Below, piece after piece: positions 8,940-17,577 of a DNA stretch of 64,000 bases (position 1 is its first letter; every line of letters starts with the position of its first letter). Under the pieces are notes generated by a model, which saw only the letters and a list, made by a program, of their open reading frames with translations, searched no databases and was not told where the DNA came from. The position numbers and the translations under genes are program-made. The DNA is from Tersicoccus sp. Bi-70 (GTDB lineage: Bacteria > Actinomycetota > Actinomycetes > Actinomycetales > Micrococcaceae), in assembly GCF_001968825.1 (NCBI RefSeq), contig NZ_MIEU01000014.1:62001-126000 (forward strand), read 5' to 3'.

Positions 8940-11093
8940 CTACGAACCCTGCTGGTGCGCGACCGCCCGGGCGATCGCGTCGACCGACGACTCGTCCTGC
9001 AGGCTCGTCGTGTCCCCGAGCGTCGTGCCCTCCCACAGCTGGGTGAGCAGCCGCCGCATGATCTTGCCCGAGCGGGTCTTGGACAGGTCCGGGACGGCGA
9101 CGACGACCTTCGGCTTGGCGATCGGCCCGATCACGGTGCCCACGTGGGCACGCAGCTCCTCGGCGTCGACCGCGGAACCGGGCCTCAGCACGACGAAGGC
9201 GGCGACGGCGTGGCCGGTGAGCGGATCCCCGACCGGGCAGCACCCCGCCTCGATCACGTCCGGGTGGGTGACGAGTGCGGACTCGATCTCGATGGTCGAG
9301 AGCCGGTGCCCGGAGATGTTGATGACGTCGTCCACGCGGCCGAGGATCCAGATGTCCCCGTCCTCGTCGTAGCGCCCGCCGTCGCCGGCGAAGAACCAGC
9401 CGCGGTCCGCGTACTGGCGCCAGTAGGAGTCGGCGTAGCGCTGCGGGTCCTTCCACACGGTCCGCGCGATGGACGGGCCGATCGCGTCGACGACGACGAA
9501 GCCCTGCTCCCCCGGCGCGGTGCGGTTGCCGTCCTCGTCGACCACCGACGCGTCGACGCCGGGCAGAGCGCGGGTCGCGCAACCGGGCTTCGGGCCGCCG
9601 GGCTCGCCGTCCTCCCGGTCGAACGCCGCGTCGTGCGGGCGGGGCGAGAGGATGGTCGACCCGGTCTCGGACTGCCACCAGGTGTCGATCACCGACGCCG
9701 CGCCGCCGCCGATGTTCTGCCGGAACCAGCGCCACGCCTCGGGGTTGGTCGCCTCCCCGACGGTGCCGATCAGCCGGACCGAGTCGAGGTTGTAGGTGGC
9801 CGGGACACCGTCCGGGAACGCGCCCATCAGGGAGCGGACCAGGGTGGGCGCCGTGTAGTAGGTGGTGACGCCGTAGCGCTCGATGATCTCCAGGTGCCGG
9901 CCGAAGTGCGGGGTGTTCGGCGTGCCCTCGTAGATCACCTCGGTGACGCCGTTGACCAGCGGCCCGTAGATCTCGTAGGTATGCGCCGTGACCCACGCCA
10001 GGTCCGCGGTGCACCAGTGCACGGTCGCGTCCCGCCGCGCCGGGTCGACCTCGGTGGAGAGCTCGTCGACCCGCCCGTCCACACCTGCGGGCAGCAGGTC
10101 GAACAGCAGGGCGTGCGTGTAGGCGGTCTGAACGAGGTACCCGCCCATGGTGTGCACGAGCCCCTTGGGCCGGCCGGTGGTACCGGAGGTGTACATGATG
10201 AACAGCGGCGACTCGGCGTCGAAGGCCACCGGCTCGTGGGTGTCCGGCACGGTGTCCAGCAGCTCGTGCCACCACACGTCCCGGCCCTCGGTCCACGGCA
10301 CGGCGCTCTCGGCGCTGGACCGGGCGCCGCGCGCACCGATCGGGACGACGCCGGCGCGCCCGCGCGAGGCGCCGGGCTTGGACGTGCGGCGCACGACGAC
10401 GACGTGCTCGATCGCGTTGGTCCCGCTCACCGCCTCGTCGGCGTTCTTCTTGACCGGGACGGCGGCACCCCGGCGGTACTGCCCGTCGGAGGTGACGAGC
10501 ACCTTCGCCCCGGTGTCCTCGACCCGGAAGCGCAGGGCCTCGGCGGAGAACCCGCCGAACACGAGGGAGTGCACGGCGCCGATCCGGGCGCACGCCAGGG
10601 TGATGATCACGGTCTCGGGGATGACGGGCAGGTAGATGACCACCCGGTCCCCCGCGACGACGCCGAGCTTCTCGAGCGCGTTGGCGGCGCGGCTGACCTC
10701 CCGCTGCAGATCCGCGTACGTGTAGGTGCTCCGGTCGCCGGGCTCGCCCTCGAAGTGCAGGGCGACGTGGCTTCCGCGGCCGGCCTCGACGTGCCGGTCC
10801 ACGCAGTTGTACGCGACGTTCAGCTTCCCGCCGGCAAACCACTCGATCACCGGCGGCGCGTACACGGGCTCGCCGTCATCGGTGGCCTGCCCGGGACGGG
10901 CCACGGCCGGCTCGAACCGGTGCGTCGTGTGCCAGGGCTGCGCCCAGTCCAGGCGCTGCGCCTGTCGCTCCCAGAACGCGACCCGCGCGTCGTCGCCCTC
11001 GTGGGCCGGGTTGACGACGTCGCCGCGCCGCTCGTCCGCGCTGGTCAGGGCGGCTCGCACCGCGTCGTCCATCTCGATCACTCCCCGCGTCAT
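8940..11093 (-). CDS. acs: Acetyl-CoA synthetase
   Basis: AMP-forming acetate-CoA ligase, 717 residues. Typical features are the ATP-binding YTSGTTGRPKG motif, the WWQSETG region, and the C-terminal SGKIMRR motif carrying the lysine that is acetylated in this family. An insertion rich in Arg/Gly/Ala (about residues 200-235) makes it longer than the usual 650. The ATG at 11093 overlaps the ssuC stop (ATGA), so it is translationally coupled as the last gene of the SAM-I-controlled ssuB-ssuA-ssuC-acs operon, an unusual home for acs. A possible role is recovery of acetate released by MetY. A second in-frame ATG at 11072 could also serve. Confidence 0.93.
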   Translation of the reverse strand: MTRGVIEMDDAVRAALTSADERRGDVVNPAHEGDDARVAFWERQAQRLDWAQPWHTTHRFEPAVARPGQATDDGEPVYAPPVIEWFAGGKLNVAYNCVDRHVEAGRGSHVALHFEGEPGDRSTYTYADLQREVSRAANALEKLGVVAGDRVVIYLPVIPETVIITLACARIGAVHSLVFGGFSAEALRFRVEDTGAKVLVTSDGQYRRGAAVPVKKNADEAVSGTNAIEHVVVVRRTSKPGASRGRAGVVPIGARGARSSAESAVPWTEGRDVWWHELLDTVPDTHEPVAFDAESPLFIMYTSGTTGRPKGLVHTMGGYLVQTAYTHALLFDLLPAGVDGRVDELSTEVDPARRDATVHWCTADLAWVTAHTYEIYGPLVNGVTEVIYEGTPNTPHFGRHLEIIERYGVTTYYTAPTLVRSLMGAFPDGVPATYNLDSVRLIGTVGEATNPEAWRWFRQNIGGGAASVIDTWWQSETGSTILSPRPHDAAFDREDGEPGGPKPGCATRALPGVDASVVDEDGNRTAPGEQGFVVVDAIGPSIARTVWKDPQRYADSYWRQYADRGWFFAGDGGRYDEDGDIWILGRVDDVINISGHRLSTIEIESALVTHPDVIEAGCCPVGDPLTGHAVAAFVVLRPGSAVDAEELRAHVGTVIGPIAKPKVVVAVPDLSKTRSGKIMRRLLTQLWEGTTLGDTTSLQDESSVDAIARAVAHQQGS

Positions 11094-11935
11094 GCCCACT
11101 TCCGTTCCGCGGCCCGCTGGGCGAGACCCAGCACCGCGTCGGTCACCTTGCCGAGGATCGCGAGCAGCACGATCGCGAGCAGCAGCCGGTCCGTCCGTCC
11201 ATTGTTCTGCGAATCGATGAGCAGGAACCCCAGTCCCATCGACGAGGCGAGCAGTTCGGCGGCGACGAGGAACAGCCATGCCTGTGCGAGCGCGAGCCGC
11301 AGACCGGAGACGACGGCGGGCAGGATGGCCGGCAGCTGCACGGTCAGCAGCAACCGCACGCCGCCGTAGCCGAAGGCACGGCCGGCCTCGACCAGGTGCG
11401 GGTCGACGTGCCGCAGGGCGAGCGCGACCGTCGTGTACACCGGGAAGAACGAGCCGATGGCGATCAGCAGCACCTTGGAGTTCTCGCCGATGCCGACCCA
11501 CAGCAGCAGCAGCGGCACCCACGCCAGGGACGGCACCGCCCGGAACGCGCCGATGGTCGGCGCGAACAACAGGGCGGAGAGCCGGGACAGCCCGACGAGG
11601 GCGCCCGCGGCGAGGCCGACGACGGCCCCGAGCAGGAACCCGAGCAGCACGCGCTGGGTGGAGATCCACACATGGGTACCCAGCTGTCCGCGTCGGAGCA
11701 GGTCCACGCCGGCGGCGAGGACGTCCGCAGGCGGAGGCAGCTGCACGGGGGTGAAGACGCCGAGAGCGGTCGTCGCCTGCCACAGGGCGAGCAGCAGCAG
11801 CGGGACGACCAGGCCGGCGGCCCAGCGGACCGGTGCCGGGACGCGCCGGCGGCCGGGAGCCGCCGCACCGGGCGCCGCGTGAGAACGCGAGGCCGGAGGC
11901 GCGTCGACGCGGGTGTCCGGAGGGGACGCGCTCAC
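11090..11935 (-). CDS. ssuC: ABC transporter permease, sulfonate (SsuC) type
   Basis: Inner-membrane permease of the nitrate/sulfonate/taurine importer family, 281 residues. About six transmembrane helices start near residue 37. The EAA loop is recognisable as EAGRAFGYGGVRLLLTVQLPAILP, the contact surface for the ATPase SsuB. It overlaps the binding-protein gene by four bases on the 5' side and acs by four on the 3' side, so all are coupled. Regulation by SAM through the upstream riboswitch implies a sulfur-compound substrate, probably alkanesulfonate, sulfate ester or dimethyl-sulfone-derived sulfonate. Confidence 0.85.
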   Translation of the reverse strand: MSASPPDTRVDAPPASRSHAAPGAAAPGRRRVPAPVRWAAGLVVPLLLLALWQATTALGVFTPVQLPPPADVLAAGVDLLRRGQLGTHVWISTQRVLLGFLLGAVVGLAAGALVGLSRLSALLFAPTIGAFRAVPSLAWVPLLLLWVGIGENSKVLLIAIGSFFPVYTTVALALRHVDPHLVEAGRAFGYGGVRLLLTVQLPAILPAVVSGLRLALAQAWLFLVAAELLASSMGLGFLLIDSQNNGRTDRLLLAIVLLAILGKVTDAVLGLAQRAAERKWA

Positions 11936-12981
11936 TTGGTGGACACCGCCGAGGGATCGGCCTTGGTCACGAGGTCGGCGTCGAGCAGGCCGTTCAGCGC
12001 GGTGTCGACGGTGCCGGCGTCCTTCACGTCACCGGAGTCGACGATGATCGTGCCGACCTTCTCCAGCACGGCCCGCTGCTTCGCCCCGGGCGCCGGGTCG
12101 ACGCCGAGGTTGGTCCGCGCGATCACCTTCGTGGCCACGGTCGTGTCGATGCTCGCGACGTCGGCGAGGATTGCGGCCGTCTCCGCGGTGTGCCCCTTCG
12201 CCCAGGCCCGGGCCGCCTCGTAGGTGTTCACCACAGTCTGGGCGATCTCCGGCTGGTTCTTCAGGAAGTCCTCGCGAGCGTTGAGGAAGCCGTAGGTGTT
12301 GAAGCCGACGTTGCGGTAGAAGAGCTTCGCGCCGTTCTTCTCGGCGGCGGCCATGATCGGGTCGAGGCCGGCCCAGGCCTGCACGGAGCCGTTCTCCAGC
12401 GCGGTACGGCCGTCGGCGTGCTGCAGGTTCTGCACGGTGACGTCGGACGCTTTTAGGCCGTTCGCGGCGAGGGACTGCAGCAGGAAGAAGTAGGGGTCGG
12501 TGCCCTTGGTCGCGGCCACCGACTTGCCCTTCAGGTCCGCCACCGAGGTGATGCCGGTCTTCGGGGTGGTGACAAGCGCGGACCACTCGGGCTGGGAGTA
12601 GATGTCGACGGTGCGGATGGGTGAGCCGTTGGCGCGTGCCAGCAGGGCGGCCGATCCGGCGGTGGATCCGACGTCGATGGCACCGGAACGCAGCGCCTCG
12701 TTCGCCTTGTTGGAGCCGGCGGACTGCACCCAGTTCACGGTCACGCCCTTCTCCTTCAGCGCCGCCTCGAGCCAGCCCTTCTTCTTGATCACCAGGGAGA
12801 GCGGGTTGTAGGTGGCGAAGTCGATGTTCAGCGTCTTCCCGTCGCCGCCGCCACCCGCGGCGGCGGCGGTCGAGGAGCCGGAGCCCTCCCCCGCGCAGCC
12901 GGTCAGGGTCAGGGTCGCGGCGGTGACGACGGCGACGGCGGTGAGGGCGGAGCGGACGAGGCGGGCGGGGCGGCGGGTCAT
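11932..12981 (-). CDS. ssuA: Sulfonate-type ABC transporter substrate-binding lipoprotein (SsuA-like)
   Basis: A 349-residue extracellular solute-binding protein. The N-terminus has a signal peptide with a lipobox (LTLTGC, Cys near residue 30), so it is anchored to the membrane lipid and captures ligand for SsuC. The mature part has the NMT1/SsuA fold: SAGSNKANEALRSGAIDVG, then SVAATKGTDPYFF. The start is ATG at 12981, preceded by GAGG. An upstream open frame to 13299 is only Arg/Pro-rich readthrough and has no family similarity. A gap of about 157 bases separates it from ssuB. Substrate class is inferred from family and SAM control, not proven. Confidence 0.85.
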   Translation of the reverse strand: MTRRPARLVRSALTAVAVVTAATLTLTGCAGEGSGSSTAAAAGGGGDGKTLNIDFATYNPLSLVIKKKGWLEAALKEKGVTVNWVQSAGSNKANEALRSGAIDVGSTAGSAALLARANGSPIRTVDIYSQPEWSALVTTPKTGITSVADLKGKSVAATKGTDPYFFLLQSLAANGLKASDVTVQNLQHADGRTALENGSVQAWAGLDPIMAAAEKNGAKLFYRNVGFNTYGFLNAREDFLKNQPEIAQTVVNTYEAARAWAKGHTAETAAILADVASIDTTVATKVIARTNLGVDPAPGAKQRAVLEKVGTIIVDSGDVKDAGTVDTALNGLLDADLVTKADPSAVSTK

Positions 12982-13138
12982 GGTGATCCTCTGCGAGTGG
13001 TGACGACGGGTGACGGAACGGAAAGAACGAGGAAAGAACGGGGTGAACCGGCGGAGCAGGTCGAGCGGGCGCTGATCCGCGCGATCCGGCGGCCGGCGCT
13101 CCGGAAGCGCGGGACGCCGGCGCGGGCCGGCCGGGCGG

Positions 13139-14008
13139 TCAGTGGGCGTCGACGCCCAGCGCGGTGAACAGGTCGACGCGCATGCGGGCCAGGTCGGCCG
13201 AACCGCGGTGGCGAGGACGAGCGCCGGGAACCGTGTGCACGGAGCGCACCCCGGCGGGCGCGGCGCCGGAGCGGGCCGGACCCGGGGCACCCGCGCCATC
13301 GTCGTCAGGACCCAGGAGCACGATCCGGTCGGCGAGCTGGAGGGCCTCGTCGACGTCGTGGGTGACGAGCAGGATGGTGGCCGGGGAGGCGGCGTGCACG
13401 GAGAGCAGGAGGTCCTGCATCTTCAGCCGGGTCAGGGCGTCGAGGGCGCCGAAGGGCTCGTCGAGCAGTAGCACGTGCGGGTCGCGGGCCAGGGCCCGGG
13501 CGAGGGAGGTGCGCTGCGCCATGCCGCCGGAGACGGCGCGCGGCCGGTGCCCGGCGAACCCGGACAGGCCGACCAGCTCGAGCAGCTCGTCGATCCGGGC
13601 GTCCTGCGCCGCGGTGCGGCGGCGGCCGGTGCGGGGCAGCCCGAGGGCGACGTTCTCGCGCAGGGTCCGCCACGGCAGCAGCCGCGGCTCCTGGAAGGCG
13701 ACCGCGCAGCGCGGGTCCCAGGCCCGGACCGGAGCGTCACCGATGACGAGGGAGCCGCCGGTCGGGGCGTCCAGCCCGGCGGCGAGGCGCAGCAGCGTCG
13801 ACTTGCCGCACCCGCTCGGACCCAGGATCGCGATCACCTCGCCGGGTGCCACCGTCAGGTCGACCCCCGCGATGACGTCGTGCGCGCCGAAGCTGCGGCC
13901 CACGCCGGTGAAGGTGATCCCGGCGTCGCCGTCACTCCAGAAGTGCGGGGAATCCGCCGGGTCGGCGACACCGGAGGCGGCATGGCGCGCGGGCGAGAAC
14001 AGAGACAC
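13139..14008 (-). CDS. ssuB: ABC transporter ATPase, sulfonate (SsuB) type
   Basis: ATPase of the sulfonate importer, 289 residues, first gene of the operon. Walker A (GPSGCGKST) is at about 63-71. The ABC signature VSGGMAQR, Walker B VLLLDEPFG and the H-loop THD follow in order. The last ~50 residues after the ATPase core are Arg/Pro/Ala-rich and unlike the family. The start is GTG at 14008. Its ribosome site (ATGGAG, 12 to 17 bases upstream) is formed by the 3' strand of the SAM-I riboswitch P1 stem, so SAM binding should hide it directly. Confidence 0.88.
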   Translation of the reverse strand: MSLFSPARHAASGVADPADSPHFWSDGDAGITFTGVGRSFGAHDVIAGVDLTVAPGEVIAILGPSGCGKSTLLRLAAGLDAPTGGSLVIGDAPVRAWDPRCAVAFQEPRLLPWRTLRENVALGLPRTGRRRTAAQDARIDELLELVGLSGFAGHRPRAVSGGMAQRTSLARALARDPHVLLLDEPFGALDALTRLKMQDLLLSVHAASPATILLVTHDVDEALQLADRIVLLGPDDDGAGAPGPARSGAAPAGVRSVHTVPGARPRHRGSADLARMRVDLFTALGVDAH

Positions 14009-14020
14009 GTGAGATCAACT

Positions 14021-14107
14021 CCATCGATCCTGGCGGTAGCACCCTTCCGACGGATCGGTGGGTTGCTGCGGCGTCGACGAGCCAGATCTCTCGGCCGCTC
14101 GGGATGG
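14021..14107 (-). ncRNA. SAM-I (S-box) riboswitch upstream of ssuB
   Basis: Read on the minus strand, the element opens with CCATC and closes with GATGG (stem P1). It carries the SAM-I core pieces GAGCGGCCGAGAGATCTGG, GACGCCGCAGCAACC and GGTGCTACCGCCAG in the right order. The closing P1 strand contains the ssuB ribosome-binding sequence, about 12 bases before the GTG start, which suggests direct translational repression when SAM is bound. It is closely similar to the element at 14815-14909 and points the other way. Confidence 0.9.
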
Positions 14108-14210
14108 TATGCCGCCCACTGTAACGGCACGACGGGGCCGCTGGGCAACTCGGGGACGCCGCCGGCGCCACGCACCGTCATACTTCGCCGCCCCCTCTGC
14201 GCCGCCTCCT

Positions 14211-14272
14211 GCTCGTCGACACATGCTCCGGACGCGGCTCGTCGAGGCCGGATCGAGCATCGGGTGACGAGC
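14211..14272. repeat. Palindromic intergenic repeat, degenerate copy 4
   Basis: A decayed relative of the 72-bp family. GCTCGTC at the left and GACGAGC at the right are kept, with ATGCTC and GAGCAT inside them. The AATAG part and the outer CGCCA arm have changed. It lies 30 bases upstream of the CoA-binding protein gene, between the two riboswitches. Confidence 0.6.
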
Positions 14273-14302
14273 CGGCGAGGGACCGGGGCGGAGAATGAGG
14301 GC

Positions 14303-14728
14303 ATGAGCCACCGGAACGACCCGGACACGATCCGTCGCCTGCTGACCACCCCCGGCCGCTGGGCGGTGGTCGGGCTGAGCGAGAATCCGCGACGGGTCGC
14401 GCCCCGCATCGCGGCGTTGCTGCGGGACCACCTCGGCATGGCCATCGTGCCCGTCAATCCGCGCGGGGAGGCGGCGCTCGGCGAGCCCGGCTTCCGGACG
14501 CTGGCCGAGGCGGCGCAGGCCGGCGGCCATCTCGACGTCGTCGACTGCTTCGTCAACTCCGGCCGGGTGGGCGACGTCGTGGACCAGGCCATCGCCGCCG
14601 GCGCGGGTGCGGTGTGGTTGCAGCTCGGGGTGGTCGACGAGGCTGCCGCCGCCCGTGCCGCCGCGGCCGACCTCGACGTCGTGATGGACACCTGCCCGGC
14701 GATCGAGGCGCCGCGGTTCGGCCTGTAG
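14303..14728 (+). CDS. CoA-binding (YccU-type Rossmann) protein 1
   Basis: A 141-residue single-domain CoA_binding_2 protein. The Rossmann glycine pattern is modified (VVGLSENPRRVAPRIA). Further family marks are IVPVNPRGE, a conserved DVVDCFVNSGRV segment, GAVWLQLGVVDE, and the C-terminal VMDTCPAIE motif with a conserved Cys. Members bind CoA or a related nucleotide. A precise role is unknown. It lies alone between the two SAM-I riboswitches and has a paralogue at 17574 inside the metY operon. It probably takes part in sulfur or acyl-CoA homeostasis. Start ATG 14303 has a weak GAGGG site. Confidence 0.8.
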   Translation: MSHRNDPDTIRRLLTTPGRWAVVGLSENPRRVAPRIAALLRDHLGMAIVPVNPRGEAALGEPGFRTLAEAAQAGGHLDVVDCFVNSGRVGDVVDQAIAAGAGAVWLQLGVVDEAAAARAAAADLDVVMDTCPAIEAPRFGL

Positions 14729-14814
14729 ACGCCGCTCGTCGACAGCGCGCGACGTGACGCCGGATGGCGGACGCGGGTTGCCCCGGGCCGCGCGGGCGTC
14801 GCAGAATGGCAGCG

Positions 14815-14909
14815 CCATCCCGAGCGGCCGAGAGATCTGGATCGATGACGCCGCAGCAACCGTGGTCGAAGAACCGCTGACCACACGGTGCTACCGCCAG
14901 AAGCGATGG
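14815..14909 (+). ncRNA. SAM-I (S-box) riboswitch upstream of sfnG-metY
   Basis: The element has the P1 pairing CCATC/GATGG, the core GAGCGGCCGAGAGATCTGG, the GACGCCGCAGCAACC segment and GGTGCTACCGCCAG. About 100 bases separate it from the sfnG start, unlike the ssuB copy. This spacer holds CAGGG-N5-CCCTG (14940-14954) and further GC-rich hairpins that could form a terminator or an anti-SD structure, so the mode of control may differ. There is no clear U-tract. Confidence 0.9.
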
Positions 14910-15012
14910 AAGAGAGCGCACAGCAATCTTGAGCATCGGACAGGGCCGTTCCCTGCCCGGGCCGCACATTGCCGGGACCCGACAGCGGTATGTCTCCCCG
15001 AAGGAGATCCCG

Positions 15013-16182
15013 ATGAGCAGCATCGACGCGCGAGTCAATCTCGCCGAGCCCCTGAAGTTCGCGTACTGGGTGCCCAACGTCTCCGGTGGCCTCGTCGTCT
15101 CGACGATCGAGCAGCGCACCAGCTGGGACTTCGACTACAACAAGAAGCTCGCCCGGATCGCCGAGGACGCCGGCTTCGAGTACGCCCTCTCCCAGACCCG
15201 GTACGCCGCCAGCTACGGCGCGGACAAGCAGCACGAGGCGACGTCGTTCTCCCTGGCCCTGCTCGCCGCGACGGAGAAGCTCAAGGTGATCGCCGCGGTC
15301 CACCCGGGCATGTGGCACCCCGGCGTGCTGGCGAAGTACATCATCACCGCCGACCACATCTCGAACGGCCGGGCCGCCGTGAACATCGTCTCCGGCTGGC
15401 TGCGCGCCGAGTTCGACGGCTTCGGCCTGCCGTGGCTCGATCACGACGACCGGTACGCCCGCACCGAGGAGTTCATCTCGATCCTGCGCGGCCTGTGGAC
15501 CGAGCAGGACTTCTCCTTCCACGGGGCGTACTACGACATCAGCGACTTCACCCTCTCCCCCGCCCCCGTGGACGTGCCCGGCCGGGCGCACCCGGACATC
15601 TTCTTCGGCGGCAACTCGACCGCCGCGCGGATCGCCGCGGGGCACGTCGCCGACTGGTACTTCTCCAACGGCAAGGACTTCGACGGGTTCGACGAGCAGT
15701 TCAACGACGTGCACGCCTCCGCCGCCGCGATCGGCCGTACGGCCCCGCGGTTCGGGCTCAACGGGTTCGTCATCGCGAGGGACTCCGAGAAGGAGGCCCG
15801 GGACACCCTGCGGGAGATCGTGGAGAAGGCGCACCGGCCCGCCGTCGAGGGCTTCCGCGACGCCGTCCAGGAGGCCGGGCCGGCCACGAAGGACGGCAAG
15901 GGCATGTGGGCCGACTCCTCCTTCGAGGACCTGGTCCAGTACAACGACGGGTTCCGCACCCAGCTGATCGGCACGCCCGAGCAGATCGCCGAGCGGATCG
16001 TCGCCTACAAGCAGCGCGGGGTGAACCTGCTGCTGACCTGCTACCTGCACTTCCAGGAGGAGGTCGCCGCGTTCGGCCGGGACATCCTCCCGATCGTGCG
16101 CGAACTCGAGGCCGACCTGGCCCGCAAGCACGGCGTCGAGCTCGGAGATCCCGAGCTGGCCGCCACGACGACAGGACGCTGA
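15013..16182 (+). CDS. sfnG: FMNH2-dependent dimethyl sulfone monooxygenase
   Basis: A 389-residue bacterial-luciferase-like flavin monooxygenase closest in pattern to SfnG, which converts dimethyl sulfone to methanesulfinate. Diagnostic stretches are FAYWVPNVSGGLVVSTIE near the N-terminus, ALSQTRYAASYG, HPGMWHPGVLAKY and VNIVSGWLRAEF. ATG 15013 is chosen because AAGGAG lies seven bases upstream. An earlier in-frame ATG (14929) has no ribosome site. It needs a separate NADH:FMN reductase, and none is visible in the window. metY follows after three bases, both under the SAM-I riboswitch, so the enzyme scavenges sulfur for methionine. Neighbouring substrates such as other C1 organosulfur compounds are possible. 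Confidence 0.88.
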   Translation: MSSIDARVNLAEPLKFAYWVPNVSGGLVVSTIEQRTSWDFDYNKKLARIAEDAGFEYALSQTRYAASYGADKQHEATSFSLALLAATEKLKVIAAVHPGMWHPGVLAKYIITADHISNGRAAVNIVSGWLRAEFDGFGLPWLDHDDRYARTEEFISILRGLWTEQDFSFHGAYYDISDFTLSPAPVDVPGRAHPDIFFGGNSTAARIAAGHVADWYFSNGKDFDGFDEQFNDVHASAAAIGRTAPRFGLNGFVIARDSEKEARDTLREIVEKAHRPAVEGFRDAVQEAGPATKDGKGMWADSSFEDLVQYNDGFRTQLIGTPEQIAERIVAYKQRGVNLLLTCYLHFQEEVAAFGRDILPIVRELEADLARKHGVELGDPELAATTTGR

Positions 16183-16185
16183 CCC

Positions 16186-17577
16186 ATGGCAGACCACCGT
16201 TTCGGATTCCGCACCCGCGCGCTGCACGCGGGCGGCACCCCCGACGCCGAGCACGGCGCCCGGGCCGTGCCGATCTACCAGTCGACGTCGTTCGTGTTCA
16301 AGGACACCGCCGACGCCGCCAACCTCTTCGCGCTGCAGAAGTACGGCAACATCTACTCGCGGATCGGCAACCCGACGGTCGCCGCGTTCGAGGAGCGGAT
16401 CGCGTCGCTGGAGGGCGGCATCGGCGCCGTCGCCACGTCCTCGGGCATGGCCGCCGAGTTCGTCACCTTTGCCGCCCTCACCGGGGCCGGGGACCACATC
16501 GTCGCCTCCTCCCAGCTCTACGGCGGCACCGTCACCCAGCTCGACGTGACGCTGCGCCGGTTCGGGGTCGACACGACGTTCGTCTCCGGTACCGACCCGG
16601 CCGACTACGCCGCGGCGATCCGCCCGGAGACGAAGGCCGTCTACACCGAGGTCGTCGCCAACCCGTCCGGCCAGGTGGCCGACCTGGCCGGCCTCGCCGC
16701 GGTGGCCCACGAGGCGGGCGTGCCGCTCGTCGTGGACGCGACGCTGTCCACCCCGTACCTGATCCGGCCACTGGAGCACGGTGCGGACATCGTCATCCAC
16801 TCGGCGACCAAGTTCCTCGGCGGGCACGGCACCACCCTCGGCGGCGTCGTCGTCGAGAGCGGCCGGTTCGACTGGGGCAACGGGAAGTTTCCGACGATGA
16901 CGGAGCCCGTGCCCTCGTACGGCAACGTCTCCTGGTGGGGCAACTTCGGCGAGTACGGGTTCCTGACCAAGCTGCGGTCCGAGCAGCTGCGCGACATCGG
17001 TCCGTCCCTGTCCGCGCAGTCCGCGTTCCAGCTCCTGCAGGGCGTCGAGACGCTGCCGCAGCGGATGGACGCGCACCTGGCCAACGCCCGTGCGGTCGCC
17101 GAGTGGCTCGACGCCGACGAGCGGGTCTCCTACGTCAACTGGGCCGGCCTGCCGTCCCACCCGCACCACGAGCGGGCCGAGCGCTACCTGCCGCTCGGCC
17201 CCGGCTCGGTGTTCAGCTTCGGCGTGCGCGGTGGCCGGGCGACCGGCGAGCGGTTCATCGAGGCGCTGCAGCTGGCCAGCCACCTGGCCAACGTCGGCGA
17301 CTCCCGCACGCTCGTCCTGCACCCGGGCTCGACCACCCACCGGCAGCTGACCGCGGAGCAGCTGGCCGCCGGCGGGGTGAACGAGGACCTGATCCGCATC
17401 TCGGTGGGCCTGGAGGACCTCGAGGACATCCTGTGGGATCTGGACCAGGCGCTCACCGCCGCCCAGGAGGTCGCGGCGAAAACCGGTGAGCTGGAGGAGA
17501 ACGACGACACGTTCGTCACGCCGGAGGCGGGCGCCGCCGACGGCGGGGCGGCCTGCGAGATCGGAGCCCGCGCATGA
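16186..17577 (+). CDS. metY: O-acetylhomoserine sulfhydrylase (O-acetylhomoserine aminocarboxypropyltransferase)
   Basis: PLP enzyme that makes homocysteine from O-acetylhomoserine and sulfide, releasing acetate. It has 463 residues. The pyridoxal lysine is Lys209 in HSATKFLGGHGT. Other family marks are YGNIYSRIGNPT near residues 53-64, TSSGMAAEF and DATLSTPYLIRPL. It belongs to the long MetY type rather than the cystathionine gamma-synthase type. A ~25-residue acidic/Ala-rich tail follows the fold. The gene is three bases after sfnG and overlaps the next gene by four (ATGA), giving a coupled operon. Confidence 0.94.
   Translation: MADHRFGFRTRALHAGGTPDAEHGARAVPIYQSTSFVFKDTADAANLFALQKYGNIYSRIGNPTVAAFEERIASLEGGIGAVATSSGMAAEFVTFAALTGAGDHIVASSQLYGGTVTQLDVTLRRFGVDTTFVSGTDPADYAAAIRPETKAVYTEVVANPSGQVADLAGLAAVAHEAGVPLVVDATLSTPYLIRPLEHGADIVIHSATKFLGGHGTTLGGVVVESGRFDWGNGKFPTMTEPVPSYGNVSWWGNFGEYGFLTKLRSEQLRDIGPSLSAQSAFQLLQGVETLPQRMDAHLANARAVAEWLDADERVSYVNWAGLPSHPHHERAERYLPLGPGSVFSFGVRGGRATGERFIEALQLASHLANVGDSRTLVLHPGSTTHRQLTAEQLAAGGVNEDLIRISVGLEDLEDILWDLDQALTAAQEVAAKTGELEENDDTFVTPEAGAADGGAACEIGARA

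Noticed and set aside
11932-13299. An N-terminal extension of SsuA from 13299
   Set aside because: The added ~105 residues are Arg/Pro-rich and would bury the lipoprotein signal. ATG 12981 with a ribosome site gives a normal lipoprotein.
13855-17340. An 1161-residue leftward frame across the sulfur island
   Set aside because: It is antisense to sfnG and metY and contains the riboswitch, and is only a consequence of high GC third positions.
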